Below are positions 1-6,387 of a stretch of 17,113 bases of DNA, in pieces (position 1 is the first letter of the stretch; every line of letters starts with the position of its first letter). The notes below the pieces were generated by a model. That model made no database searches, had not been told where the DNA came from, and saw only the letters and a program-made list of their open reading frames with translations. A program made the translations under genes and the position numbers. Source of the DNA: an uncultured Candidatus Melainabacteria bacterium (GTDB taxonomy: Bacteria; Cyanobacteriota; Vampirovibrionia; Gastranaerophilales; Gastranaerophilaceae); the NCBI GenBank assembly GCA_934675695.1, contig CAKURN010000007.1, positions 1-17,113 on the forward strand. The letters run 5' to 3'.

Positions 1-1
1 C

Positions 2-439
2 ACAAGAGATGGAGCTTTTACTGTAAATCAAGATGGAATGCTCGTTACAAAAACGGGTGATTTGGTTGGTTCCGGGATTTTTATTGACGGAAGTGCCGAA
101 AAAATCGAAATCAGAAACAACGGCGATGTTTATACATACAAAAAACTAATGGATGAACCTACTTACACGGGCACGATTCCTGTCGTAAAATTTGACAATC
201 CGGAAGGATTGAAAGATGTTGGAGCAAATGAATTTGTTGCAACAGAAGATTCAGGAAAAATGCAGCTTGTAGAAGAACCTGACTATGTAAAACAATATGG
301 ACTTGAGCATTCTAATGTTGATCCTATTAACGAAATATATAAAGTAGCTAGAGTAAATGCTTCTTTACTTGCTTCTTCTTCTTTGCAAAAAGCAATCAGA
401 GAAATGTACGATACAGTAATTCAAGATATAACTTCATAA
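2..439 (+). CDS. Flagellar rod/hook-basal body protein, FlgF/FlgG-like (3' part)
   Basis: The reading frame is open from the window edge, so the gene starts upstream and only about 145 C-terminal residues are present. The first residues, TRDGAFTVNQDGMLVTKTGD, match the segment found in FlgG/FlgF/FlgE-family rod and hook proteins. The C-terminus (LEHSNVDPINEIYKVARVNA) carries the family's LExSNVD signature followed by the terminal helix that packs in the axial core. Such proteins are exported by the flagellar secretion system and polymerise into the rod. It sits 12 bp upstream of flgB, so it is probably co-transcribed with flgB and flgC. FlgF versus FlgG cannot be decided without the N-terminal half. 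An internal ATG at 38 exists but is not the start, because the family motif begins before it. Confidence 0.88.
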   Translation, partial: TRDGAFTVNQDGMLVTKTGDLVGSGIFIDGSAEKIEIRNNGDVYTYKKLMDEPTYTGTIPVVKFDNPEGLKDVGANEFVATEDSGKMQLVEEPDYVKQYGLEHSNVDPINEIYKVARVNASLLASSSLQKAIREMYDTVIQDITS

Positions 440-451
440 AAAGGGTAAATA

Positions 452-814
452 ATGGGGCTAATTCCAATAAATTTAATGAACAAACCGCAAAAAATGCTAG
501 ATATTATCTCACAAAGACAAGAAGCTTTGTCTGATAATATAGCAAATATGCACACAATAGGCTACAGAAGAAAAGACGTTGATTTTTCACAATACTTAAA
601 CAACACGCAACAAAGTTCAAACCTAGAAACAAGAACAATAGAAAAATACGGTCCTGCCCCTATTGCAAGTTCTTCTAACGGAGGTGAAAGAAAAACCACT
701 GAAGAAGAATTGGTTTTGATGCAAGAAAATTATATGCTCTACAATGTAGCAGTAAGAGAACTTTCAAGCACAATAACACAAATAAAAACGGCACTAAATA
801 TATCAGCAAGTTAA
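452..814 (+). CDS. flgB: Flagellar basal-body rod protein FlgB
   Basis: This 120-residue protein is a proximal rod subunit, exported through the flagellar type III apparatus and assembled on FliE and the MS ring. The N-terminal helix contains the rod-family motif (LSDNIANMHTIGYRRKDVDF, about residues 26-45; canonical NxANxxTxGYK). The C-terminal part ends in a second helix (VAVRELSSTITQIKTALNIS) that forms the coiled-coil core with the first. Length is normal or slightly short for FlgB. A Shine-Dalgarno-like AAGGG lies just upstream of the ATG. The gene follows the FlgF/G-like gene by 12 bp and precedes flgC by 18 bp, the usual flgBC pairing. Confidence 0.93.
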   Translation: MGLIPINLMNKPQKMLDIISQRQEALSDNIANMHTIGYRRKDVDFSQYLNNTQQSSNLETRTIEKYGPAPIASSSNGGERKTTEEELVLMQENYMLYNVAVRELSSTITQIKTALNISAS

Positions 815-832
815 AATTAAAGGAAATATAAT

Positions 833-1267
833 ATGGGTTTAATGAATGCATTTGAAATAGGCGCACAAGGCTTAAATGTCCATGGCAAAAGAGTAGAAGT
901 CGCTGCAAAAAACATAGCAAATATTGATACTCCAAATTATTCAAGAAAAATCCCTATAATATCATCAAACCAAGACCAAAGTTTTGCAACAGTGTTGTCT
1001 TCTATGGGTATGGGGGCATTAAACGGTTCAGGTAGTAGTGGTGGAGTGAATTTTGACGGGATTGTAGAAGATTCTACTCCCGGAACAAAAGTCTACAAAC
1101 CGGGACACCCGGATGCTGACAAAGACGGCTATATCAGAATGTCTAATACAAATGCTTTTGTTGAAATAGCTGATGCTACAATGGCACAACGTGCTTATGA
1201 AGCGTCGTTGAGTGTTATTACAATATCAAAAGCAATGGCAACTGCCGCATTAGAAATAAATAGATAA
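833..1267 (+). CDS. flgC: Flagellar basal-body rod protein FlgC
   Basis: This 144-residue protein is a proximal rod subunit that assembles with FlgB, FlgF and FlgG. The N-terminus carries the rod motif (AAKNIANIDTPNYSRK, about residues 24-39). The C-terminal half carries the FlgC hallmark: KVYKPGHPDADKDGYIRMSN, then a helix around AQRAYEASLSVITISKAM. A glycine/serine-rich stretch (about residues 57-74, GMGMGALNGSGSSGG) sits in the middle variable region. The ribosome binding site AAAGGA is a few bases before the ATG. Fifty-three bases separate it from enolase, with no obvious terminator. Confidence 0.95.
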   Translation: MGLMNAFEIGAQGLNVHGKRVEVAAKNIANIDTPNYSRKIPIISSNQDQSFATVLSSMGMGALNGSGSSGGVNFDGIVEDSTPGTKVYKPGHPDADKDGYIRMSNTNAFVEIADATMAQRAYEASLSVITISKAMATAALEINR

Positions 1268-1286
1268 AATTAGCCAAAAAGAGAAT

Positions 1287-1314
1287 ATGAAATTTTAAAA
1301 AATAGTCGTATAAA
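1287..1314 (+). promoter_or_regulatory. Candidate eno promoter giving a leaderless mRNA
   Basis: The -10-like TATAAA (1309-1314) has a -35-like ATGAAA (1287-1292) 16 bp upstream. The eno ATG begins 7 bases after the -10, where a transcript would be expected to start. No Shine-Dalgarno sequence precedes the ATG, and the frame has a stop at 1303-1305, so no earlier start is possible. The -35 match is only partial. Confidence 0.42.
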
Positions 1315-1320
1315 AAATAT

Positions 1321-2592
1321 ATGGCTATTTTTATTGAAAAAATTAAAGCAAGGCAAATTATTGATTCTAGAGGAATCCCCACGCTGAGCGTCGAAACCGT
1401 TTTGTCTGACGGCACAAAAACAATAGCAACCGTTCCATCTGGAGCTTCTAAAGGTGCAAAAGAAGCAGTAGAATTAAGGGATTACAACCCCAATTATCTT
1501 TTTTCAAAAAGCGTTCTTGGTGCAAAAGACAACGTAAATTCTATCATATTTAACAATCTAAAAAACCAATCGCCTTTTTCGCAATTTGAAATTGACAAAC
1601 TTCTCGAAAAATTGGACGGAAGTTCAAATTTTAAAAATTTAGGAGCTAATGCGACTTTAGGAACTTCTTTATCTATTTGCGAAGCTGCAAGCAAATCTAG
1701 AAAAATTGAATTGTTTGAATATATTGGTGGAATGAATGCAAATATTTTACCTATCCCAATGATAAACATAATAAATGGTGGTGCTCATAGCAACAATAAT
1801 CTTGATTTTCAAGAATTTATGATAGTACCTTTAGGCTATAATTCGTTTAAAGAAGCAATTGAAGCGTCTTTAGAAGTTTTTAACAAATTAAAAGAAATAC
1901 TAAAAAAAGAAGGCAAATCAATCTCTACAGGAGATGAAGGCGGTTTTGGGGCTGATTTCAATTATACAAACGAAGCGATAGATTATATTTTAGATGCAAT
2001 TGAAAAAAGCAACCACACAACAAACAAAATCAAACTGGCACTGGATTGTGCCGCAAACGAAATGTTTTATGAAGACAAATACCATATCGACAATAGAGTC
2101 CTTGAAAGCGAAGAAATGGTCGAATATTTGAAAAATTTGTCAACTGAATATCCTATTATTTCTATCGAAGATGGATTAAATGAAAACGATATAATAGGGT
2201 GGAAAAAACTGACCACAGAATTAAGTAATAAAATAATGCTTGTTGGAGATGACATTTTTACAACCAATGTAAAATCTTTAACAGAAGGGATAAGAAACAA
2301 CATTGCAAATGCCATTTTAATAAAACCAAATCAAATAGGAACACTGACAAAAACCCTAGAATGCGTAAAATTAGCAAAAAACAATTGCTATAAAACAATA
2401 ATCTCTCATCGCTCCGGAGAAACAGAATCAACATTCATTGCTGATTTAGCGGTTGGATTGAATGCAGGCTTTATAAAAACAGGTTCACTATCCCGCTCTG
2501 AAAGATGTGCAAAATACAATAGGCTTTTGTATATAGAAGATTATTTAGGACAAAATGCAAGATATTTTGGAAATTGTTTAAAAATAATTTAA
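1321..2592 (+). CDS. eno: Enolase (2-phosphoglycerate dehydratase)
   Basis: Catalyses reversible dehydration of 2-phosphoglycerate to phosphoenolpyruvate in cytosolic glycolysis/gluconeogenesis. The protein has 423 residues, close to the usual 425-435. Visible motifs in order: N-terminal IKARQIIDSRGIPT; the active-site loop VPSGAS (38-43); GGAHSNNN with His156; QEF with Glu165; GDEGGFG with catalytic Glu206; metal ligands Asp242, Glu283 and the aspartate pair 310-311; catalytic Lys335 (LIKPNQ); HRS (363-365); and Lys386 (IKTG). No key residue is missing. Some flanking residues are unusual (SGASKGAKEA rather than SGASTG.EA; TGSLSRSERCAKYN near the end). It lies downstream of flgC but probably has its own promoter, and ends at a strong hairpin terminator. 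Confidence 0.97.
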   Translation: MAIFIEKIKARQIIDSRGIPTLSVETVLSDGTKTIATVPSGASKGAKEAVELRDYNPNYLFSKSVLGAKDNVNSIIFNNLKNQSPFSQFEIDKLLEKLDGSSNFKNLGANATLGTSLSICEAASKSRKIELFEYIGGMNANILPIPMINIINGGAHSNNNLDFQEFMIVPLGYNSFKEAIEASLEVFNKLKEILKKEGKSISTGDEGGFGADFNYTNEAIDYILDAIEKSNHTTNKIKLALDCAANEMFYEDKYHIDNRVLESEEMVEYLKNLSTEYPIISIEDGLNENDIIGWKKLTTELSNKIMLVGDDIFTTNVKSLTEGIRNNIANAILIKPNQIGTLTKTLECVKLAKNNCYKTIISHRSGETESTFIADLAVGLNAGFIKTGSLSRSERCAKYNRLLYIEDYLGQNARYFGNCLKII

Positions 2593-2597
2593 AAAAT

Positions 2598-2630
2598 TAA
2601 AAGCTCTCAAGATAAAATTGAGAGCTTTTA
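2598..2630. terminator. Bidirectional intrinsic terminator between eno and rplI
   Basis: A perfect 13-bp inverted repeat (2598-2610 with 2618-2630) flanks a 7-nt loop. The stem has A-rich ends giving U-rich tails on both strands. It lies 5 bases after the eno stop and 20 bases beyond the rplI stop, so it can terminate both convergent transcripts. Confidence 0.9.
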
Positions 2631-2650
2631 ATAAAGATATATTTAAAATC

Positions 2651-3145
2651 TTATGCTTCTTCTTTTGTTTCTTCTTCAAAAACTTCTTTAATTGTTTCAG
2701 AAGCAACAACTTCAACATTCAATTGAGCTTTAACTTTTGAAGACAATTTAATTGTCATTACAAAGTTACCGATGTGGTTGATTGGATTGTCTAAGATGAT
2801 TGATTTTTTATCGATTTCCATACCACATTTAGCAAGCAATTCTTCTGAAAGTTTTTTTGTTGTGATTGTACCAAACAATTTGCCTGATTCGCCTGCTTTT
2901 GCAGATAAAGAAATAGCACCGATTTTTTCGATTTCTTCTTTTGTTGCAAGAGCTTCTTGATGTAATTTTTCAGCTTTTGCTTTAATTCTTGCAATATTTC
3001 TTTCTCTTTGTACTAAAGCACCTTTTGTTGCTACTTCAGCCAATGAATTAGGAATAAGATAGTTTCTTGCATAACCGTCTTTAACGTTAACCAAGTCGCC
3101 TACTTCACCTATATTTTGAACATCTTTTTTTAGTATAACCTGCAT
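2651..3145 (-). CDS. rplI: 50S ribosomal protein L9
   Basis: A large-subunit protein that binds 23S rRNA near the L1 stalk base. The N-terminal domain is typical (MQVILKKDVQNIGEVGDLVN, then VKDGYARNYLIPNSLA, about residues 1-40). A long charged connecting helix (about 45-78) follows, then the C-terminal domain with SGKLFGTITTKKLSEEL (about 87-103). The protein has 164 residues against about 150 usually, the excess being an acidic tail ending EEETKEEA. A good AAGGAG ribosome binding site precedes the ATG. It lies 92 bp downstream of minE and may have its own promoter in that gap. Confidence 0.97.
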   Translation of the reverse strand: MQVILKKDVQNIGEVGDLVNVKDGYARNYLIPNSLAEVATKGALVQRERNIARIKAKAEKLHQEALATKEEIEKIGAISLSAKAGESGKLFGTITTKKLSEELLAKCGMEIDKKSIILDNPINHIGNFVMTIKLSSKVKAQLNVEVVASETIKEVFEEETKEEA

Positions 3146-3197
3146 GGTTTTCTCCTTATATTAAATTATTTTTGTTTTTATTGTTGGGCTAATTTTT

Positions 3198-3226
3198 ATC
3201 TTATTTAAAACATGCTTAAATTTCAA
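3198..3226 (-). promoter_or_regulatory. Candidate promoter for rplI
   Basis: On the minus strand, TTGAAA (3226-3221) and TAAGAT (3203-3198) are separated by exactly 17 bp. They lie in the minE-rplI gap and would give a 5' leader of about 45 nt. The -35 matches 5 of 6 and the -10 matches 4 of 6 consensus bases. Read-through from minE is also possible. Confidence 0.4.
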
Positions 3227-3237
3227 GTATGGTCATT

Positions 3238-3729
3238 TTATTTAGCTTTTTTTTCTTTTGGTTTTTCTTTTTTTTCAGCACTTTGTGGAACTTTTTCTTC
3301 TTCAACTTCTTCTGTTTCTTCAGAAATCTGATCAGCAAGTTCTTGAGCTTTTTCTTTTACCAGTTCTTTTATTTCGCCTACTATTTCTTCTGTTTTTTCT
3401 ATTTTTGCTTTTTCTGCAATAGAAAGTGCCTCGTCGATTTCTTCATCTGTTCTGGTTCTCAAAACAGGAATGCTCAAATTCAAAATTGTTGCGTTTTCTG
3501 TTGCATCTATGCTCAAATCAAAAGAATCTACATTTATTTCTAAATATCTGGAAATGCTTTCTAACATGTCGTCTTTGAGCATTTGCATGGCACGTTCCGA
3601 AAAACCAACTCTATCTTGCATTAAAACAGTTCTTAGACGATTTTTTGCAACAACTTTTGTATCATCTTGAGCTTGGGAATTAAAGAAACTTAAAACCCTA
3701 TCATATAAATCTGAAAAAATATCTTTCAC
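3238..3729 (-). CDS. minE: Cell division topological specificity factor MinE, with long C-terminal tail
   Basis: MinE stimulates MinD ATPase and displaces MinC, producing the dynamic Min pattern that keeps the septum at midcell. The first ~92 residues align in style with known MinE: an amphipathic membrane-targeting start (IFSDLYDRVLSFF, residues 4-16); the MinD-binding segment VAKNRLRTVLMQDR (27-40; compare AKERLQIIVAERR in E. coli); then the topological-specificity fold (DDMLESISRYLEINVDSFDL, NATILNLSIPVL). About 70 further residues are rich in Glu and Lys, probably helical then disordered, making 163 residues against 85-100 in typical MinE. The start is GTG, supported by GAGGTG about 5 nt upstream. 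It begins 13 bp after the minD stop. Confidence 0.93.
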   Translation of the reverse strand: MKDIFSDLYDRVLSFFNSQAQDDTKVVAKNRLRTVLMQDRVGFSERAMQMLKDDMLESISRYLEINVDSFDLSIDATENATILNLSIPVLRTRTDEEIDEALSIAEKAKIEKTEEIVGEIKELVKEKAQELADQISEETEEVEEEKVPQSAEKKEKPKEKKAK

Positions 3730-3742
3730 TTAACACCTCTTT

Positions 3743-4546
3743 TTACGCTTTCTTTGCAAAAAATTTCTTGATTTTGTCAATCAATGTTTCAGGTTCATCT
3801 ATGTCCAATAAAGGAACATCGTCGCCCATTATTCTTCTTGCAACATTCATATATGCAGCACCTGCAAGTGATTTTTCGTCATTTACAACAGGTTCACCTT
3901 TGTTTGTTGAAGTAATGATGTTTGTATCCTCAGGAATTACACCAATAAGCTCACATGACAAAATATCAATTACATCATCAACGCCCATCATATCGTTTGA
4001 TTTGATTAATTTAGGTCTTACGCGATTAACTAAAAGACGATATTTTTCAACACCTTCTTTTGATTCCAGTAGACCAATTATTCTATCGGCATCTCTAATT
4101 GCACTCATCTCAGGAGTTGTAACAACAATTGCTTCATTTGCACCTGCAACAGCGTTTTGGAAACCTTGTTCGATACCTGCAGGACAGTCAACAAGAACAT
4201 AATCAAATTCTTCTTTTAATTGGTCACAAATATCTTTCAACTGTTCAGCATCAACTGCAGATTTGTCACGAGTTTGTGCAGCTGCCAACAAACACAAATT
4301 AGGGTTTTTCTTGTCTTTAACGAGTGCTTGTTTGAGTTTGCAACGTCCTTCAACTACATCGACTATTGTATAAACTATTCTATTTTCTAAGCCTAAGAGC
4401 AAATCCAAATTTCTTAATCCGATGTCAGTATCAATCAATACAACCTTGTTTCCCAAATTACCGAGGGCTGTACCAATATTAGCAGATGTGGTAGTTTTAC
4501 CAACACCGCCTTTACCTGACGTAATAACAATAACGGAACCTGCCAT
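3743..4546 (-). CDS. minD: Septum site-determining ATPase MinD
   Basis: A membrane-cycling ATPase of the ParA/MinD family. In the ATP form it binds membrane and recruits MinC; MinE triggers hydrolysis and release. The protein has 267 residues, normal length. The deviant Walker A motif GKGGVGKT is at 11-18, DTDIGLRNLD (about 39-48) is the switch I region, and VDCPAGIEQGFQNAV (about 119-133) is the Walker B/switch II region. The last residues (LIDKIKKFFAKKA) form the amphipathic membrane-targeting helix. A strong AAGGAG ribosome binding site precedes the ATG. It lies 12 bp after minC and 13 bp before minE, so the three form one operon. Confidence 0.98.
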   Translation of the reverse strand: MAGSVIVITSGKGGVGKTTTSANIGTALGNLGNKVVLIDTDIGLRNLDLLLGLENRIVYTIVDVVEGRCKLKQALVKDKKNPNLCLLAAAQTRDKSAVDAEQLKDICDQLKEEFDYVLVDCPAGIEQGFQNAVAGANEAIVVTTPEMSAIRDADRIIGLLESKEGVEKYRLLVNRVRPKLIKSNDMMGVDDVIDILSCELIGVIPEDTNIITSTNKGEPVVNDEKSLAGAAYMNVARRIMGDDVPLLDIDEPETLIDKIKKFFAKKA

Positions 4547-4558
4547 TTATATCTCCTT

Positions 4559-5662
4559 TTATTGATTAATCTTAAATAACATTATTTCGCCATCTACAGC
4601 TCTAGCTTCTTCTGGAGTAAAGATTGATGAACGAATAATATATGGAATATTAGTGCCATCAGGACGTCTAGAATAACAGCTTGCAATTCTAAGCTGAACA
4701 GCATTCATTTTCAATGCTCTAACTTTTGCATTGATATTACCTTTGCAACCTGCGTGTGCAATTCCTGACAACACGCCCCAAACAGTAATATCTCCAACAG
4801 CTTTTATTTCGCTTCCAGGATGGCAATCTCCAATAATAACAACATTACCTTCTGCTTCTAGAATTTGTCCAGAGCGAAGTGTTTGGTTGATATACATTGT
4901 TTCTTTTGTATCAGAAACCACAGGGTCGCTGGTTGGAGTTTCGTAAAAATCAACTTCTTCCCAATGGTCTTCTTGAATTTCGTCTTCATCATAGGCTTTT
5001 TTGTATATGCCTATTGAATTTTTATTAAAGTCATTTAATGGTTCGATCTGGTTTTCTTCAACAAGCGTATTGTGCATTACAGGTTCATCTATTGCAATAG
5101 AAGAAGGTATGTTGAAATCCAAATTTTCACTTTGTGAAACAGGTGAAGTAAATTTTGTAAAATCAGGAGCGAATTGTTTTTCTATGTCTTTAAAGTCCTG
5201 ACTTTTTGAAATTCCTGCTTCTCTTAAATCTGATGTGATATCTATTTTTTCTTGTTGTTTTTTGATAGCGTCTAAATCTGCTTCAAAATGCAATCCATTA
5301 ACATCTTTTAATGCTATCATATTGTTGTTTTCAAGCTCATTGTCGTCGTTAAAGGGCTTGAATGTAGGGTTTTCTACTTGTACTGCCTCATCTACTTTTT
5401 TAACCGAAATGTTCATATTGCGAGCAACATTGGCAGTTTCTTCGCTACAAGTTTCAACAGTGTCTAGCATGCAGCCATAGCTGGTTATTAGAGATTGAAT
5501 ACTCAATAACTGCGATTGGTTTAGATATATGTTAGACAATTTTAGAACAATCTTTTTGCCTGTGTGTTTTAAAGTTTCAAGAGCTAAAGAAAGACTGTTT
5601 ATTATTTCACCCGTTAATTTGCAAGATACAAGGTCAACTACAAAAAATTCATTTTCACGCAT
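4559..5662 (-). CDS. minC: Septum site-determining protein MinC, long-linker form
   Basis: MinC blocks FtsZ polymerisation away from midcell and is recruited to membrane by MinD. The protein has 367 residues, against about 230 in E. coli. The C-terminal beta-helix domain (about 255-365) is clear: TLRSGQILEAEGNVVIIGD, HPGSEIKAVGDITVWGVLSG, IAHAGCKGNINAKVRAL and QLRIA; it dimerises and binds MinD. The first ~90 residues look like a divergent MinC N domain (FFVVDLVSCKLTGEIINSL..., then a Rossmann-like helix and strand pattern). Residues ~90-255 are a low-complexity acidic and Asn/Ser-rich linker. No ribosome binding site is obvious at a standard distance before the ATG. It is the first gene of minCDE. 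Confidence 0.93.
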   Translation of the reverse strand: MRENEFFVVDLVSCKLTGEIINSLSLALETLKHTGKKIVLKLSNIYLNQSQLLSIQSLITSYGCMLDTVETCSEETANVARNMNISVKKVDEAVQVENPTFKPFNDDNELENNNMIALKDVNGLHFEADLDAIKKQQEKIDITSDLREAGISKSQDFKDIEKQFAPDFTKFTSPVSQSENLDFNIPSSIAIDEPVMHNTLVEENQIEPLNDFNKNSIGIYKKAYDEDEIQEDHWEEVDFYETPTSDPVVSDTKETMYINQTLRSGQILEAEGNVVIIGDCHPGSEIKAVGDITVWGVLSGIAHAGCKGNINAKVRALKMNAVQLRIASCYSRRPDGTNIPYIIRSSIFTPEEARAVDGEIMLFKINQ

Positions 5663-5861
5663 TTTAATTTATTTATTTTACCTTTTAAAATCTACTACTT
5701 TATTTAAAAGTACATTAAAAAATATTTTACTACAATTGATTATTGCAAATTGTTAAAAAAGTATAACAAATTTGACAAAACTTAAAATCGTAATCAAAAA
5801 ATTTGGAACTTTTTTTGAAAAAAATCGTCTATATAAATATAAATGCCGTATTTGCTACTAG

Positions 5862-5893
5862 GGCTCTTGGGGAGAGAACAAGAGCCTTTTTTT
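5862..5893 (+). terminator. Intrinsic terminator with no gene upstream on its strand
   Basis: GGCTCTTG (5862-5869) pairs perfectly with CAAGAGCC (5879-5886) around a 9-nt purine-rich loop and is followed by seven T's. There is no T-run on the other strand, so it acts only on plus-strand transcripts. No plus-strand gene lies between 2592 and here, so it probably ends a short non-coding transcript; AT-rich TATAAA-like sequences lie at 5832-5840. Confidence 0.75.
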
Positions 5894-5907
5894 ATGAGTG
5901 AAAACCG

Positions 5908-5961
5908 GTGCGATAATCGGCAAGGCGTTGAGCCTTGGTGATTAAGCACAACGAATGCGAC
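5908..5961. repeat. 54-bp repeat unit, copy A
   Basis: Forty-six of 54 positions match copy B at 6165-6218. It folds into a hairpin (5915-5943): a 6-bp inner stem CAAGGC/GCCTTG with loop GTTGA, and a 5-bp outer stem containing one G-T wobble. The inner-stem differences from copy B are compensatory. Confidence 0.8.
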
Positions 5962-6012
5962 GTAGGATAATCGAGGCTATTGAGCGACATAGCGAAATAG
6001 AGCCGAGATACC

Positions 6013-6037
6013 CACAGGAGCAAATGCGAAACCTGTG
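6013..6037. repeat. Hairpin, CACAGG/CCTGTG type, copy 1
   Basis: CACAGG (6013-6018) pairs with CCTGTG (6032-6037) around a loop containing AATGCGAA. The related hairpin at 6144-6167 has a 7-bp stem and a similar loop. Confidence 0.65.
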
Positions 6038-6046
6038 CGAAGCTGA

Positions 6047-6073
6047 AATATCAAACCGCTCAGGTTTGATATT
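6047..6073. repeat. Perfect 11-bp hairpin
   Basis: AATATCAAACC (6047-6057) is the exact reverse complement of GGTTTGATATT (6063-6073), with loop GCTCA. No T-run follows, so it does not look like a terminator. Confidence 0.8.
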
Positions 6074-6143
6074 AAAGCAAAGTCCTTAGATAAGCGACGT
6101 TACGACTAGAGCGAAGCGAAAGGAGTGAAGAAATCTTTGATTT

Positions 6144-6167
6144 CACAGGCGGAATGCGAAGCCTGTG
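6144..6167. repeat. Hairpin, CACAGGC/GCCTGTG type, copy 2
   Basis: CACAGGC (6144-6150) pairs with GCCTGTG (6161-6167) around GGAATGCGAA. It runs directly into 54-bp copy B, sharing its last three bases. Confidence 0.7.
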
Positions 6168-6218
6168 CGATAATCGGCAAAGTGTTGAACTTTGACGATT
6201 AAGCATAACGATTGCGAC
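6165..6218. repeat. 54-bp repeat unit, copy B
   Basis: Hairpin at 6172-6200: inner stem CAAAGT/ACTTTG with loop GTTGA, outer stem AATCG/CGATT fully paired. Two inner-stem positions differ from copy A on both sides while pairing is kept. Confidence 0.8.
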
Positions 6219-6387
6219 ATTTCAAATCTTCAATATATATACTAAGAAATATTTCTATAATATCAACACTAAAAACCCTCATCAAAATCCATTTCAACCA
6301 TTTCAAATAACACAAAACCTCACCCACTAGCAATAAAAAAGTTTCAGTTGTTTTATCTAAATATCTGTATTTTAAAAAAGGATAATT

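Larger units (their letters stand above)
5908..6218. repeat. GCGA-rich mosaic hairpin repeat array
   Basis: About 310 bp, visibly more GC-rich than its flanks, containing twelve GCGA tetranucleotides. It contains two 54-bp near-repeats (5908-5961 and 6165-6218), two related hairpins (6013-6037 and 6144-6167), a perfect 11-bp hairpin (6047-6073), and an imperfect hairpin around 5975-6004. It resembles an intergenic palindromic mosaic (BIME-like). No coding frame runs through it. Confidence 0.75.
5663..6387. other. 725-bp intergenic region without a protein gene
   Basis: Lies between the divergent starts of minC (minus) and the 6388 gene (plus). From left to right it holds an AT-rich minC upstream region, an orphan plus-strand terminator (5862-5893), a GCGA-rich hairpin array (5908-6218), and an AT-rich leader for the 6388 gene. 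That leader has a TATAAT at 6256-6261 but no matching -35. No tRNA, rRNA or long open frame was seen. Confidence 0.85.

Noticed and set aside
3229..3543. Phe-rich plus-strand open frame
   Set aside because: It is the reverse of the Glu/Lys-rich MinE tail (AAA/GAA codons read as TTT/TTC), so the composition is an artefact.
3768..4202. Plus-strand frame of 144 residues antisense to minD
   Set aside because: Shadow of a highly conserved gene; no ribosome binding site or recognisable motif.
5772..5777. Perfect TTGACA as the -35 of an sRNA promoter
   Set aside because: No acceptable -10 sequence lies 16-18 bp downstream, so the promoter feeding the orphan terminator remains unplaced.
5908..6218. 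CRISPR array
   Set aside because: Only two 54-bp copies about 257 bp apart, internally palindromic, with no regular spacers and no cas genes nearby.
5908..6218. Cyanobacterial HIP1 (GCGATCGC) repeats
   Set aside because: GCGA is frequent but the full octamer never occurs here.
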